Numbered from the stretch's first letter, positions 33,975-44,209 are shown. The stretch: DNA of 64,000 nt from an uncultured Burkholderiales bacterium (GCA_945952065.1 CAMFGY010000016.1:31274-95273), one strand, 5' to 3'. Numbers and translations are program-made. The notes: a model not told the origin generated them from the sequence alone.

Positions 33975-34952
33975 ATGGGTGAATTCGATCTGATCCAACG
34001 GTTTTTCAAAAGCCAGAGCCAAAGTCACGTCTCAGCCGATGCGGTGCCGGTGGGCATTGGCGACGACTGCGCCGTCATCAACCCCACGCCCGGCATGCAG
34101 TGGTTGGTGTCCAGCGATATGTTGGTGGAAGGGCGGCATTTTTTGTCCACCGTGGCGCCGCAGCGCTTGGGCCACAAGGCGCTGGCCGTCAATCTGAGTG
34201 ACTTGGCGGCTTGTGGCGCCAAGCCGCGCGCCTTCACTTTGGCGCTGAGTTTGCAGCGTGCCGATGAGGTGTTTCTGGCAGGCTTTGCTCAGGGCTTGTT
34301 TGAGTTGGCGCAGCGCCACGGCATTGCCCTGGTCGGCGGCGACACCACCCAAGGCCCTTTGAATATTTGCATCACGGTGATGGGGGAGGTGCCGCGCGGG
34401 CAGGCTTTGCTGCGCAGCGGCGCTCAGGTGGGCGATGACCTTTATGTGTCGGGCGCCACGCTGGGGGATGCAAGGCTGGCGCTGGAAGTGTTTCGCGGCA
34501 CCGTGCCCTTGGCCGGCGAGGCCTTCGAGCAAGTGCGGCGGGCCATGGAGTGCCCGCAGCCGCGCGTGGAGCTGGGGCAAGCCTTGCGGGGCGTGGCGCG
34601 CAGCGCCATCGATGTGTCGGACGGCCTCTTGGGCGATCTGGGTCACATCTTGAAAGCCTCAGGTGTGGGGGCTTGCGTCGATGTGGATGCCTTGCCGCGA
34701 AGCCCAGTGCTGGCGATGCAAGACCTGAGCCTGCAGCGCGAATGTGGCCTGGCCGGCGGTGATGACTACGAGTTGGTCTTCAGCGCGCCAAGCGATGCAG
34801 CCGGTCGGGCCGCCGTGGCTGCGGCTGCGGCCGCCAGTGGCACACCGGTGCAGCGCATCGGGTGCATCGAGGCCGAGCCGGGTTTGCGTTTGCGCGATGG
34901 CGCGGGTTGCCTGTTGCCCAACCTTTTCAGCAGCTTTGATCATTTCAAGTGA
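33975..34952 (+). CDS. thiL: Thiamine-monophosphate kinase
   Basis: ThiL phosphorylates thiamine monophosphate to the active diphosphate. The 325-residue protein starts MGEFDLIQRFF, keeps the metal/ATP block VGIGDDCAVINP and VSSDMLVEGRHF, and has the conserved SDLAACGAKPRAF, GGDTTQG, IDVSDGLLGDLGHI and GGDDYELVF motifs. Length is normal. GACAAT lies exactly six bases before the ATG and there is no clear ribosome-binding site. It leads a compact run thiL-pgpA-pncC-hydroxyacid dehydrogenase. Confidence 0.96.
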   Translation: MGEFDLIQRFFKSQSQSHVSADAVPVGIGDDCAVINPTPGMQWLVSSDMLVEGRHFLSTVAPQRLGHKALAVNLSDLAACGAKPRAFTLALSLQRADEVFLAGFAQGLFELAQRHGIALVGGDTTQGPLNICITVMGEVPRGQALLRSGAQVGDDLYVSGATLGDARLALEVFRGTVPLAGEAFEQVRRAMECPQPRVELGQALRGVARSAIDVSDGLLGDLGHILKASGVGACVDVDALPRSPVLAMQDLSLQRECGLAGGDDYELVFSAPSDAAGRAAVAAAAAASGTPVQRIGCIEAEPGLRLRDGAGCLLPNLFSSFDHFK

Positions 34953-34961
34953 AGCCCCGCC

Positions 34962-35513
34962 ATGTCTGAATTCTCTTCTTCCCCAGAGTCACTGGCGCCA
35001 CGTCGCGCCACGGCACGCTTCATGTGGCCGCATCCGGCGCATTGGATCGCGCTGGGCTTTGGCAGCGGGCTCTCACCCAAGGCGCCGGGCACGGTGGGCA
35101 CGCTGTGGGCTTGGCTGGCCTTTTTGGTGATCAACCCCTGGATGAGCGATCGCGGCTGGGCTTGGCTGCTGGCCGGCGGCACGGTGATCGGCTGGTGGGC
35201 GTGCACGGTGACGGCCCGGCACTTGGCAACACCTGACCCCGGCGCTGTGGTGTGGGACGAGGTGCTGGCTTTTTGGCTGATTCTTTGGCTGGTGATGCCC
35301 ACTGGCTTTTGGGGGCAGCTGATCGCTTTTGCGCTGTTTCGTTTTTTTGATGCCGCCAAGCCCGGCCCGGTGGGCTGGGCCGATCAGTTGTTCAAAGGCG
35401 AGCGGGGCAAGCCGGTGGGTTGGGCCCAGGGTTGGGGCATTTTGTTCGACGATTTTGTTGCGGCAGGATGTACGCTTGTGGTGATCGCGCTGTGGCGCTT
35501 CTTGTGGGGGTGA
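34962..35513 (+). CDS. pgpA: Phosphatidylglycerophosphatase A
   Basis: PgpA removes the phosphate from phosphatidylglycerophosphate to give phosphatidylglycerol. The 183-residue membrane protein carries the family sequence WIALGFGSGLSPKAPGTVGT, then DPGAVVWDEVLAFW, FRFFDAAKPGP and GWGILFDDFVAAG, with three to four transmembrane segments. It begins 9 bp after thiL, a widely conserved neighbourhood. The stop shares a base with the next gene. Confidence 0.95.
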   Translation: MSEFSSSPESLAPRRATARFMWPHPAHWIALGFGSGLSPKAPGTVGTLWAWLAFLVINPWMSDRGWAWLLAGGTVIGWWACTVTARHLATPDPGAVVWDEVLAFWLILWLVMPTGFWGQLIAFALFRFFDAAKPGPVGWADQLFKGERGKPVGWAQGWGILFDDFVAAGCTLVVIALWRFLWG

Positions 35514-36019
35514 TGCATATGTTGTTTCCTGAAGAGCAAGAGTTGATCGACCGCATCGGCGTGGCCCTGATGCAGCGGCGCGAAAAGGTTGGCACGGCGG
35601 AGTCTTGCACCGGCGGCCTGATTGCGGCGGCCTGCACCAGTTTGTCGGGCTCCAGCCAATGGTTTGAGCGCGGGGTGGTGAGCTACAGCAACGAGTCCAA
35701 AACCGAGTTGCTGGGTGTGCCGGCGGCCCTGATTGGCCTGCATGGCTCGGTGAGTGGTGAGGTGGCTTTGCATATGGCACGCGGGCTGCTGGCCCATGCG
35801 CCCATCGATTGGGCCCTGGCGGTGACGGGCATCGCTGGCCCCACCGGCGGCTCGGCTGAAAAGCCTGTGGGCACGGTCTGGCTGGCCCTGGTGCATGGCA
35901 GCAAGATCACCAAAGTCTGGCAAGAGCACTTCAGTGGCGACCGCCACGCGGTGCGCATTGCCACCTTGCGTGCAGGCCTGATGGCTTTGTGCGAGGCCCT
36001 GGAAGACAAAGACCTCTGA
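35513..36019 (+). CDS. pncC: Nicotinamide-nucleotide amidohydrolase PncC (CinA C-terminal domain)
   Basis: PncC deamidates nicotinamide mononucleotide in the pyridine nucleotide cycle. The 168-residue protein is the stand-alone CinA C-terminal domain: KVGTAESCTGGLIAAACTS near the N-terminus, ERGVVSYSNESKTELLGV, and ALAVTGIAGPTGGSAEKPVG. The ATG at 35513 overlaps the pgpA stop (TGATG); a second ATG two codons on is equally possible. Cotranscription with thiL and pgpA is typical for beta-proteobacteria. Confidence 0.93.
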   Translation: MHMLFPEEQELIDRIGVALMQRREKVGTAESCTGGLIAAACTSLSGSSQWFERGVVSYSNESKTELLGVPAALIGLHGSVSGEVALHMARGLLAHAPIDWALAVTGIAGPTGGSAEKPVGTVWLALVHGSKITKVWQEHFSGDRHAVRIATLRAGLMALCEALEDKDL

Positions 36020-36027
36020 TTCGACGC

Positions 36028-36969
36028 ATGAGTATTTTGCTGAGCGGCCGCTGGCCCCAGGCCGAGCAGCAGCAATGTTTGCATTGGCTGCAGACCGCTT
36101 TGCCGGGTGAGCAATGGTGGCTGGCCCCGCCCACCGATGCGGCGCAAGCCGCGCAGGTGGAGGTGGCCATTGTGGCCAACCCAGAACCCGGGGTGTTGCA
36201 GGGTTTGCAGAATCTGCGCTTGATCCAGTCCTTGTGGGCGGGGGTGGACCGGCTTTTGCAAGACCCGACCGTGCCGCCCGAGGTGCCTTTGGCGCGCATG
36301 GTGGACCCCGCCATGAATGAGGCCATGGTGCATACCGCCTTGTGGTCGGTTTTGTCTTTGCACCGGGGCTTTTTTGATTTGCAGGCGCAGCAGCAACAAG
36401 GGCTTTGGCAGGCACCCGCGCAATTGCGCGCCGATGAATGGCGCGTGCTGGTGCTGGGACTGGGAGAGCTGGGGGGACGGGTGGCGCAGGCTCTATCGGC
36501 GCAAGGCTACCGGGTCAGCGCTTGGAGCCGGCGGCCCGCGGTCTTGAACGGGGTGCAATGTTTGCATGGCGAGGCCGGGCTGAACCAGGGCTTGGCGCAG
36601 GCGCAAACCGTCATCAACTTGCTGCCCCTGACCGAGCAGACGCGCGATTTTTTCAATGCCGCGCGTTTGGCTTCGATGAGGCCCGGCGCCAGCCTCGTCA
36701 ATTTGGCGCGGGGCGCTCAGGTGGTGGAAGAAGACTTGCTTGCCGCGCTGGACAGCGGCCATCTGCATCGGGCGGTGCTGGATGTGTTTCGCCAAGAGCC
36801 TTTGCCCGCCGGGCATGCGTTTTGGCAGCATCCGCGCGTCACGGTCTTGCCGCATTGTGCCGCGCAAACCGATATGCGCAGCGCAGCGGCCGTGGTGCGC
36901 GCCAATGTGCTGGCGCTGCGCGCCGGCCAGCCGCTGGCGCATCTGGTGCAGCGACAGCAGGGCTACTGA
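36028..36969 (+). CDS. ghrA: 2-hydroxyacid dehydrogenase, glyoxylate/hydroxypyruvate reductase A-like
   Basis: A 313-residue D-2-hydroxyacid dehydrogenase. The NAD(P) motif is VLVLGLGELGGRVAQAL, the substrate arginine is in LVNLARGAQVVEE, the glutamate in DVFRQEPLPAGHAFW and the catalytic histidine in VLPHCAAQTD, the GhrA form of the active site. It probably reduces glyoxylate or hydroxypyruvate using NADPH. It starts 8 bp after pncC and closes the operon. Confidence 0.88.
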   Translation: MSILLSGRWPQAEQQQCLHWLQTALPGEQWWLAPPTDAAQAAQVEVAIVANPEPGVLQGLQNLRLIQSLWAGVDRLLQDPTVPPEVPLARMVDPAMNEAMVHTALWSVLSLHRGFFDLQAQQQQGLWQAPAQLRADEWRVLVLGLGELGGRVAQALSAQGYRVSAWSRRPAVLNGVQCLHGEAGLNQGLAQAQTVINLLPLTEQTRDFFNAARLASMRPGASLVNLARGAQVVEEDLLAALDSGHLHRAVLDVFRQEPLPAGHAFWQHPRVTVLPHCAAQTDMRSAAAVVRANVLALRAGQPLAHLVQRQQGY

Positions 36970-37129
36970 GCGGCCGCCTTTCGTGCAGCTTTGCGCAGGG
37001 GGCTGAGGGCACGCAGCCCGCGCTGAGCAAGTCGCGCTCAGGCGGGGTATCCTGAAAGCCTGTCGATGGCCGGATGAAGTGAGTGCGCCAGGGCGTGCCA
37101 CTGGGCTGCAGTGACGGGAGGTGGCGCCG

Positions 37130-39937
37130 ATGGAGTTTTTCCCCGCAGACGCAAGCATTGCCGCATGGGAGCAGCAATTGGCGCAAAGCGCCGCGCTCGA
37201 CACCGTCCAGGAGCGCCTGCAACTGGCCTGGGGCTTGCGCCAACGGGACACGCACCGGGCTTTGGCCTTGGCCACCGATGTGGATGGGCTGCTGGGTTCG
37301 ACCCCATGGCCGGCGCGCCGACTGAGCTTGGCACGGGCCCGGCTGCATCTGGTGCGCTCGGAAGCTCAGTTGCTGCAGGGCGAACTGAGGGAGGCGGAGC
37401 GTCAACTGGAGGCGGCGCGCGTTTTGTTTCAAGACGCTGCGGATGAAGCCGGCTTGGCCGATGTGCATTGGCAAGCCCATTACGTGGCGGCCGACCGGGG
37501 CGATGTCGGGCGCTTGCGGGCCGAGCTGGCGCTGGCTTTGGGGCGCGCCGAGGCTGCCGGTGACACCGCGCGGGCCTTGGTGTTTCAGGCCAATCTGGGC
37601 CGCGCGCAGGTTTTTGTCGATCAGGTGCTGGCGGAGCGCGAATGGGGTGCCCGCTTGCCGCCGGACAGCAGCCAATTGGCCCCGATGGAAGGGGCTGCGG
37701 TCGAAGACTTTCGCGGCCTGCTGGCGGCCATGCAGGGCCAGTATTTGAAGGCCATTCAAGCCCACTCGCGCGCTTTTGAGTTGGCCATGCTGACCGGGCA
37801 GATCCGGCGTGCCATCACCCTGGCGACCAATTTGGGGCATACCTACACCCGCATGAGCGACTTCCAGACCGCGATGGAATGGCTCAAGCGAGGTTTGGAC
37901 TTGGCGCGGGCCTCACGTTGGCCGAGCATGATCAGTCTGTGTCTGGCGCATACCGGCGAGGCTTTGCGTCGGCTCGGTCAGTTAGGCGATGCGCGCGAGC
38001 TGCTGCAGGAATGCTTGCAAGTTGGCGCAGCGCAATCGGAAAACCGCACCCACGCCATCGCTTTGGGCTATTTGGGCCATACCGAGCTGGACTCCGGCCA
38101 AGGCGCGGCGGCGCAAGCCGCGTTTTCGGAGCTGATGGAACGCGCGCTGGCTTCGCGCTCGCTCGATCTGCGCACCGAAGCCTGCCTGGGTCTGGCGCGC
38201 GCCGAGCTGATGTTGCAGCACTTCGACGCGGCCCGCTGCCATGCGCAAGAGGGTTTGCGTCTGGCACGCGAGCAGCAAGAGCCCGCCTCGGAGGTGGCGA
38301 TGCTGTGGGTGCTGGGCGATGTGCAGCAGGCCCAAGACCAGGCTCAGGGACGGGAGTCTGCGGATGGGCAAGCCTTGGCCTTCTACCTGGAAGCGCTGCA
38401 GCTGGCCGATTCTTTGCAGTCCTATCAACCCGCCCTCAAATTGTTGGAGGCCACCGCCAAAGCCTTTGCGGCCAAGGGCAATTTCGAGCGCGCTTATCAC
38501 TGGCTGCAAAGAGCCAGCGATGCGCGCCAGCGCAACTTCAATGAGGAGGCGGTGCGGCGCTCCAGCGCCTTGCGGGCGCACCACCAGATTGAAAGCGCGC
38601 GTGCAGAGAGCGAGCATTTGCGACGCTTGGCCGAATCCGAAGCAGCACGTTTTCAGCTCTTGCGCGACTCGCATGAGGTCTTGCTGCATCTGGGCCAAGT
38701 GGGGCAAGAAATCACCAACGAGCTGGTCGCGGAGCGGGTGTTCGAAGTGATGCGGCGCCATGTCAATGCACTGTTGGATGCACCCTGCTTGGCTATTTAT
38801 CTGCTGGACGCGGCTGGATTGCAGCTCTATTGCGCCTATGGCGTGGAGAACGGCGAGCCCTTTGTGGACCCGCCCATTGAGATGAGCTCCGAACGCTCTT
38901 TGTGCGTGCGCTGCGTCAAAGAGCGACGCGAGTTCGTGCTCGGGGATGCCGCCCTGCAGGGCAGCTTGGGCGAGCAAGTGCCCGGTACCAGTGTGCTGCG
39001 CAGCTTGATTTTTGCCCCCTTGTTGGCGGGCGAGCGGGTGATCGGTGCCATGACAATTCAGTCCCCTCGGGCGGGGGCTTATGGGGAGCGGCAGCAACTG
39101 ATCTTTCGCACCTTGCGCTCCTATATTGCCATTGCTTTGGACAATGCCGGTGCCTATCTGCGCTTGAGCGAAATGCAGCGTCAGTTGATGGCGCAGGAAA
39201 AGTTGGCGGCCTTGGGTTCCATGGTGGCCGGCGTGGCACATGAGCTCAACACGCCGATTGGCAACAGCCTGTTGATTGCCAGCACCTTGCTGGGCAACAC
39301 CCAGGAGTTTGTGCAGCGAGTGGAGCAACAGGCCTTGAAGCGCTCGGACTGGCAGCAATACGCGGGCCGCACCCGCGATGGCCTGGAAGTCATCAACCGC
39401 AGCATGGAGACCGCAGCCGCTTTGGTGCGCAGCTTCAAGCAAGTGGCCGTGGATCGCAGTGCCGAGCAGCGTCGCACATTTGATGTGAAAGACCTGTGTG
39501 AGCAATGCGCGCAGACCATGGGCTTGCAACTGCGACGCGCCGGTCTGAAGCTTGAGTTGAAGGTGCCCACGGGGCTGCAGATGGACAGCTTTCCTGGCCC
39601 CCTGGGTCAGGTCTTGATCATCTTGATCAACAACGCCTTGATCCATGCGTTTGAGGGGCGGCAAGACGGCTTGATCACCTTGGGCGCGCAAGCCCTGGAG
39701 GGGAGTGCTCGGCTGAGCCTATGGGTGGAGGACAACGGCCAAGGCATTCCCGCCTCGCTGCAAGAGCGCATCTTTGACCCCTTCTTCACCACCAAGTTCG
39801 GCCAGGGCGGCAGCGGCCTGGGGCTGAGCATTGCGCACAACATCTGCGGCAGCCTGCTCGGCGGCAGTTTGAGTGTGAAGAGCCGCGAGGGTGAGGGCAG
39901 TCGCTTTGTGGTGGAGCTGCCGCTGAAAGCGCCTTGA
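37130..39937 (+). CDS. Orphan cytosolic TPR-GAF sensor histidine kinase
   Basis: A 935-residue kinase with no transmembrane segment. Residues 1-440 form a tetratricopeptide-like helical array (for example ATNLGHTYTRMSDFQTAMEW), 460-500 a coiled coil, 510-670 a GAF domain (SVLRSLIFAPLLAGERVIGA), then a dimerisation helix with His704 in GSMVAGVAHELNTPIGNSLL and an ATPase domain with NNALIHAFEG and GSGLGLSIAHNICG. GGGAGG precedes the ATG at 37130. The GVAHELNTPIGN H-box is of the HisKA type that lacks a fused receiver. No response regulator is adjacent, so its partner is elsewhere. Confidence 0.87.
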   Translation: MEFFPADASIAAWEQQLAQSAALDTVQERLQLAWGLRQRDTHRALALATDVDGLLGSTPWPARRLSLARARLHLVRSEAQLLQGELREAERQLEAARVLFQDAADEAGLADVHWQAHYVAADRGDVGRLRAELALALGRAEAAGDTARALVFQANLGRAQVFVDQVLAEREWGARLPPDSSQLAPMEGAAVEDFRGLLAAMQGQYLKAIQAHSRAFELAMLTGQIRRAITLATNLGHTYTRMSDFQTAMEWLKRGLDLARASRWPSMISLCLAHTGEALRRLGQLGDARELLQECLQVGAAQSENRTHAIALGYLGHTELDSGQGAAAQAAFSELMERALASRSLDLRTEACLGLARAELMLQHFDAARCHAQEGLRLAREQQEPASEVAMLWVLGDVQQAQDQAQGRESADGQALAFYLEALQLADSLQSYQPALKLLEATAKAFAAKGNFERAYHWLQRASDARQRNFNEEAVRRSSALRAHHQIESARAESEHLRRLAESEAARFQLLRDSHEVLLHLGQVGQEITNELVAERVFEVMRRHVNALLDAPCLAIYLLDAAGLQLYCAYGVENGEPFVDPPIEMSSERSLCVRCVKERREFVLGDAALQGSLGEQVPGTSVLRSLIFAPLLAGERVIGAMTIQSPRAGAYGERQQLIFRTLRSYIAIALDNAGAYLRLSEMQRQLMAQEKLAALGSMVAGVAHELNTPIGNSLLIASTLLGNTQEFVQRVEQQALKRSDWQQYAGRTRDGLEVINRSMETAAALVRSFKQVAVDRSAEQRRTFDVKDLCEQCAQTMGLQLRRAGLKLELKVPTGLQMDSFPGPLGQVLIILINNALIHAFEGRQDGLITLGAQALEGSARLSLWVEDNGQGIPASLQERIFDPFFTTKFGQGGSGLGLSIAHNICGSLLGGSLSVKSREGEGSRFVVELPLKAP

Positions 39938-39963
39938 CGAGCTTTGACGCTGTAGGCGCCCGG

Positions 39964-41034
39964 TCAGGCGGGCAGCACCAAGCGTGGGCCGCGGGCGACC
40001 ACGGTTTCGGCCAGCATCAGGGCCAGCCGGCGCAGCGCGGCCCAGGGCTCCAAAGGCCAGTCGGGGTGGCGCAGGCCTTTGACCAAACCGTCGCAGACTT
40101 GCGCCGCCTCGACCAAGCGGGTCAGATCGGCGGCCTGCAAGCCCGGCACGATGCGCTCGAACAAGCGCTCTTTATTGCCCCAGACCCGTGACTCGCGCAA
40201 AGCCATGGGCAGGGGCTTGCCGGCATCCACGGCGTCGCGCACCCGTTTGAGCGCGCGGATGTCTTCGGCCAAGCTCCAGTGCACCAGCACGGCGGCTTCG
40301 CCCTCGGCTTCCAGGCCTTCCAACATGCGCAACAAGCGCGGCACGTGGCCGGCCAGCACCGCCTCGCTGAGCTTGAACACGTCGTAACGGGCCACGTTCA
40401 AAACAGCGGCCTCGACCTGCTCAAAACTCAGCTCGCCCTTGGGGTGCAAGAGCGCGAGCTTTTGCAGCTCTTGATGGGCGGCGAGCAGATTGCCCTCCAC
40501 CCGGTCGGCAAAGAAGGCCAGCGTGCGCTGGCCGGTCTCGCCCTCGGGCACTCTTTGCCCTTGCGCCAGCAGGCGCTGCGCAATCCATTGCGGCAGCGCG
40601 CGCCGGTCCACCGGGTCCACGCGCACCGTCACACCGGCACCATCCAGGGCGCTGAACCAGGCGCTGTTGGTCTGGGTTTTGTCGAGCTTGGGCAGGGTGA
40701 GCAGCGTCACCACATCCTCGGACAAGGCGGCGCAATAACGCTGCAGCGCCTCGGAGCCCTCTTTGCCGGGCTTGCCGCTGGGAATGCGGATCTCGATGAA
40801 CTGCCGCTCGGCGAACAGGCTCAGCGCCTGCGCTGCACCCAGCACCGGGCCCCAGTCGAAATAGGCGCCTGTGACCGTGAAGACCTTGCGCTCGCCATAA
40901 CCCTGAGCCCGAGCGGCGGCACGAATCGCGTCGGCCGCCTCCTGGGCCAGCAGCGGCTCATCGCCATAGATGGTGTAGATGGGCCGCAGCGCTTTGGCAA
41001 GCTGCTGGGGCAGGGCGTCGGCGCGCAACTGCAT
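39964..41034 (-). CDS. holA: DNA polymerase III delta subunit
   Basis: HolA opens the beta sliding clamp as part of the clamp loader. The 356-residue protein starts MQLRADALPQQLAKALRPIY and contains the family blocks IYGDEPLLAQEAADAIRAAA, EIRIPSGKPGKEGSEAL and RRALPQWIAQRLLAQG, with the C-terminal collar domain (WGNKERLFERIVPGL). It is last in the bamE-dapB-exbBD-leuS-lptE-holA run, 13 bp after lptE, as usual in Burkholderiales. Confidence 0.95.
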   Translation of the reverse strand: MQLRADALPQQLAKALRPIYTIYGDEPLLAQEAADAIRAAARAQGYGERKVFTVTGAYFDWGPVLGAAQALSLFAERQFIEIRIPSGKPGKEGSEALQRYCAALSEDVVTLLTLPKLDKTQTNSAWFSALDGAGVTVRVDPVDRRALPQWIAQRLLAQGQRVPEGETGQRTLAFFADRVEGNLLAAHQELQKLALLHPKGELSFEQVEAAVLNVARYDVFKLSEAVLAGHVPRLLRMLEGLEAEGEAAVLVHWSLAEDIRALKRVRDAVDAGKPLPMALRESRVWGNKERLFERIVPGLQAADLTRLVEAAQVCDGLVKGLRHPDWPLEPWAALRRLALMLAETVVARGPRLVLPA

Positions 41035-41047
41035 GGTCGTCTCGGGC

Positions 41048-41554
41048 TCAGCTCGGCAGTCGAACCGCAGCGAGGCGGCGCATCATCTGGGCCACGGCGT
41101 CAGATTGCATGGCGCGGTGCAGTTGCAGCTCTTCCTGCTCTTTGCCCAGGGCACGTTCTTCGGTGTAGTTCATTTCGCGCACCAGCCGCAGCTCGGTGCG
41201 GGGCAGCAGCAGTTCGTCATTGGGGGTGCGCAGCAAATAGTCCACGCTCAGCCGCAACTGCCACTCCCGCACTTGCCCAGCCACGGTGGAGCTGACGACG
41301 ACCTTGTCGCGCACATCGTGCAGGGCCACCAACACCACATCGGCCTTGTTGGCGTCTTCCACCACTTGCACCGGTGAGCGCGTCAGCTGGCGGCGCAATT
41401 CGGTGGCCAAGGGCGAGCCCGGCGCAAAGCCCGTCAAAGCCAGGCGCTGGAACTGGAACTCGGGCTCTTTGCGCAGTTCAAAGCCGCAGCCGCCCAGGCT
41501 GGACAAGCTAAGCAATGCTGCCGATACAAGCAAGCGACGCCGCTGCATGCTCAT
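41048..41554 (-). CDS. lptE: LPS-assembly lipoprotein LptE
   Basis: LptE is the outer-membrane lipoprotein plug of the LptD barrel. The 168-residue precursor has a type II signal peptide with lipobox SLGGC (Cys23), followed by GFELRKEPEFQFQRLALTGF, the usual LptE start, and the RLSVDYLLRTPNDELLLPRT strand region. Three start codons are possible in a row (GTG 41560, ATG 41554, ATG 41548); the middle is listed. It lies between leuS and holA as in most proteobacteria. Confidence 0.93.
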   Translation of the reverse strand: MSMQRRRLLVSAALLSLSSLGGCGFELRKEPEFQFQRLALTGFAPGSPLATELRRQLTRSPVQVVEDANKADVVLVALHDVRDKVVVSSTVAGQVREWQLRLSVDYLLRTPNDELLLPRTELRLVREMNYTEERALGKEQEELQLHRAMQSDAVAQMMRRLAAVRLPS

Positions 41555-41560
41555 CCGCAC

Positions 41561-44209
41561 TTAGACGACCACGTTGACCAAGCGGCCCGGCACCACGATG
41601 ACCTTTTTGGCCGGTTTGCCTTCGGCAAACTTGAGGAAGTCTTCGTTGGCCAGCGCGGCGGCTTCGATGGCGGCCTTGTCGGCGGCGGCTGGCACTTTGA
41701 GGGCGCCGCGCAGCTTGCCGTTGACCTGCAGCATCAGCTCGATTTCGTCTTGCACCAAGGCGGCTTCATCGACCTTGGGCCAAGCGGTGTCAAGCAGGTC
41801 GCCCAGTTCGGCCGCAAAGCCGAGGTCTTGCCAGAGCTGGTGGGCGATGTGCGGGCAGGCGGGGTAGAGCACGCGCAGCAGCACCGAGAAGCCTTCGCGG
41901 ATGGCGGCGTCTTGGCCGGCGGCCTTGAAGCCTTCCAGCGCATTGAGCAGCTTCATGCCGCCCGACACCACGGTGTTGTACTGCATGCGCTCGTAGTCGT
42001 AGCTGACCTGCTTGAGCACCAAGTGCACCTCGCGGCGCAGCGCCTTGCCTTCGCCACTGAGCGCGGCGAAGTCCTGGCCAGCGCTCTTGATGGCGGCCTC
42101 ATGCTTGACGGCAAAGGCCCAGACGCGCTTCAAGAAGCGGTGGGCGCCTTCCACGCCGGAGTCGTTCCACTCCAGGGTCTGCTCCGGCGGCGAGGCGAAC
42201 ATGACGAACAGGCGGGCCGTGTCGGCGCCGTACTGGTTGATCAGTTCTTGTGGGTCCACGCCATTGTTCTTGGACTTGGACATGGTGCCCACGCCCTCGT
42301 ACTCGACGCGCGAACCATCGCTCTTGAGCGTGGCATGGGTGACCTTGCCGTTGGCATCGGCCACATCTTCCACCTCATGCGGCCAGAAGTACTCGATGCC
42401 GCCCTTCTCGCCACGGCGCGAGTAGATGTGGTTGAGCACCATGCCCTGGGTCAGCAGCTTGGTGAAGGGCTCGTCCACCTTGACCAGGCCGAGATCGCGC
42501 ATCACCTTGGTCCAGAAGCGGGCGTAGAGCAGGTGAAGAATCGCGTGTTCGATGCCGCCGATGTACTGGTCCATGGCCGCGCCCTGGCGCATCCAGTAGG
42601 CAGTGCCATCGCCGACCATGGCGTCCTTGTTCTGCGCATCGCAGTAACGCATGAAATACCAGGACGAATCGACAAAGGTGTCCATGGTGTCGGTTTCGCG
42701 CTGCGCCGGTTTGCCGCACTTGGGGCAGGCCACGTTCAAGAAACCGGCGTGCTTCTTCAGCGGGTTGCCGCTGCCGTCGGGGATGCATTCTTCCGGCAGC
42801 ACCACGGGCAAGTCTTTCTCAGGCACGGGCACCGAGCCGCAGTCATCGCAGTTGATGATGGGAATGGGCGTGCCCCAATAGCGCTGGCGGCTGATGCCCC
42901 AGTCGCGCAGTCGCCAGGTGGTCTTCTTCTCGCCCAGGCCCTTGGCGGTCATCAATTCGGCCACCTTGGACACGGCGGCCTTGTGGTTCAAACCATCGAG
43001 TTCACCGGAGTTGATGCAAACGGCTTTTTGCTTGTCGCCGTACCAGTCGGCCCAGGCTTCCAGGCTGAAGCGCTCGCCTTCGGCGGCGACGACTTGCTTG
43101 ATCTCAATGCCGTACTTCTTGGCGAAGGCAAAGTCGCGCTCGTCGTGTGCGGGCACGCCCATCACCGCGCCGTCGCCATAGCTCATCAGCACATAGTTGC
43201 CCACCCAGACTTCGACCTGCGCGCCGGTCAGCGGGTGCGTGACGAAGAGGCCGGTGCGCTGGCCCTTCTTCTCTTGCGTGGCCAGCTCGGCTTCGGTGGT
43301 GCCGCCGCGTTTGCATTCTTCGATGAAGGCCGTCAGCTCGGGCGAGCTTGCTGCCGCATGCGCGGCCAAGGGGTGCTCCGGCGCCACGGCGCAGAAGGTC
43401 ACGCCCATGATGGTGTCGGCGCGGGTGGTGAAGACGTAGAGCTTGCCGTCTTGGATCAGCTGGCCGTCGGCGCCTTTGATCTCATGCGGGAAGGCAAAAC
43501 GCACGCCTTCGCTCTTGCCGATCCAGTTTTCCTGCATCAGGCGCACGCGCTCGGGCCAGCCGCTCAGGTATTGCGGGTTGCTGGGGTCGGCCACGGCGGC
43601 TAGCAGCTCATCGGCGTATTTGGTGATGTTCAGGTAGTAGCCGGGGATCTCGCGCTTCTCAACCACAGCACCGGAGCGCCAGCCTTTGCCGTCGACCACT
43701 TGCTCATTGGCCAGCACGGTCTGGTCGACCGGGTCCCAGTTGACCACCTGCGTGCGGCGCTCGGCGATGCCGGCTTCCAACATCTTCAGGAACAGCCATT
43801 GGTTCCATTTGTAGTACTCGGGCGTGCAGGTGGCGATCTCGCGCGACCAGTCGATCGCCAGGCCCATGGCCTGCATCTGCGACTTCATGTAGGCGATGTT
43901 GTCGTAAGTCCACTTGGCCGGTGGCACCTTGTTCTTCATCGCGGCGTTCTCGGCCGGCAGGCCGAATGCGTCCCAGCCCATGGGCATCAAGACGTTGTAG
44001 CCCTTCATGCGCAGCTGGCGCGTGAGCATGTCGTTGATCGTGTAATTGCGCACATGGCCCATGTGCAGCTTGCCGCTGGGGTAGGGCAGCATGGAGCAGG
44101 CGTAAAACTTGGGCTTGCTCTGGTCTTCTGTGACGCGGTAGGCGTCGCGGGAATTCCAATACTGGCGCGCAGCGGCTTCGATCTCGTTGGGGGCGTACTT
44201 GTCGTTCAT
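41561..44209 (-). CDS. leuS: Leucyl-tRNA synthetase
   Basis: LeuS charges tRNA-Leu and edits mischarged products. The 882-residue enzyme has the class I signature [16 protein letters not shown], the editing domain with [13 protein letters not shown] and [12 protein letters not shown], a zinc-knuckle-like CPKCGK element, the [12 protein letters not shown] region, and the second signature as [12 protein letters not shown] (Thr replacing the first Lys of KMSKS, common in LeuS). Length is normal. The ATG at 44209 begins [11 protein letters not shown]. It follows the accessory thioredoxin-like gene by 70 bp and precedes lptE by 6 bp. Confidence 0.97.
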   Translation of the reverse strand: MNDKYAPNEIEAAARQYWNSRDAYRVTEDQSKPKFYACSMLPYPSGKLHMGHVRNYTINDMLTRQLRMKGYNVLMPMGWDAFGLPAENAAMKNKVPPAKWTYDNIAYMKSQMQAMGLAIDWSREIATCTPEYYKWNQWLFLKMLEAGIAERRTQVVNWDPVDQTVLANEQVVDGKGWRSGAVVEKREIPGYYLNITKYADELLAAVADPSNPQYLSGWPERVRLMQENWIGKSEGVRFAFPHEIKGADGQLIQDGKLYVFTTRADTIMGVTFCAVAPEHPLAAHAAASSPELTAFIEECKRGGTTEAELATQEKKGQRTGLFVTHPLTGAQVEVWVGNYVLMSYGDGAVMGVPAHDERDFAFAKKYGIEIKQVVAAEGERFSLEAWADWYGDKQKAVCINSGELDGLNHKAAVSKVAELMTAKGLGEKKTTWRLRDWGISRQRYWGTPIPIINCDDCGSVPVPEKDLPVVLPEECIPDGSGNPLKKHAGFLNVACPKCGKPAQRETDTMDTFVDSSWYFMRYCDAQNKDAMVGDGTAYWMRQGAAMDQYIGGIEHAILHLLYARFWTKVMRDLGLVKVDEPFTKLLTQGMVLNHIYSRRGEKGGIEYFWPHEVEDVADANGKVTHATLKSDGSRVEYEGVGTMSKSKNNGVDPQELINQYGADTARLFVMFASPPEQTLEWNDSGVEGAHRFLKRVWAFAVKHEAAIKSAGQDFAALSGEGKALRREVHLVLKQVSYDYERMQYNTVVSGGMKLLNALEGFKAAGQDAAIREGFSVLLRVLYPACPHIAHQLWQDLGFAAELGDLLDTAWPKVDEAALVQDEIELMLQVNGKLRGALKVPAAADKAAIEAAALANEDFLKFAEGKPAKKVIVVPGRLVNVVV

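Noticed and set aside
41750..43603. A 617-codon open frame antisense to leuS
   Set aside because: Shadow of leuS with no recognisable motif or start signal.
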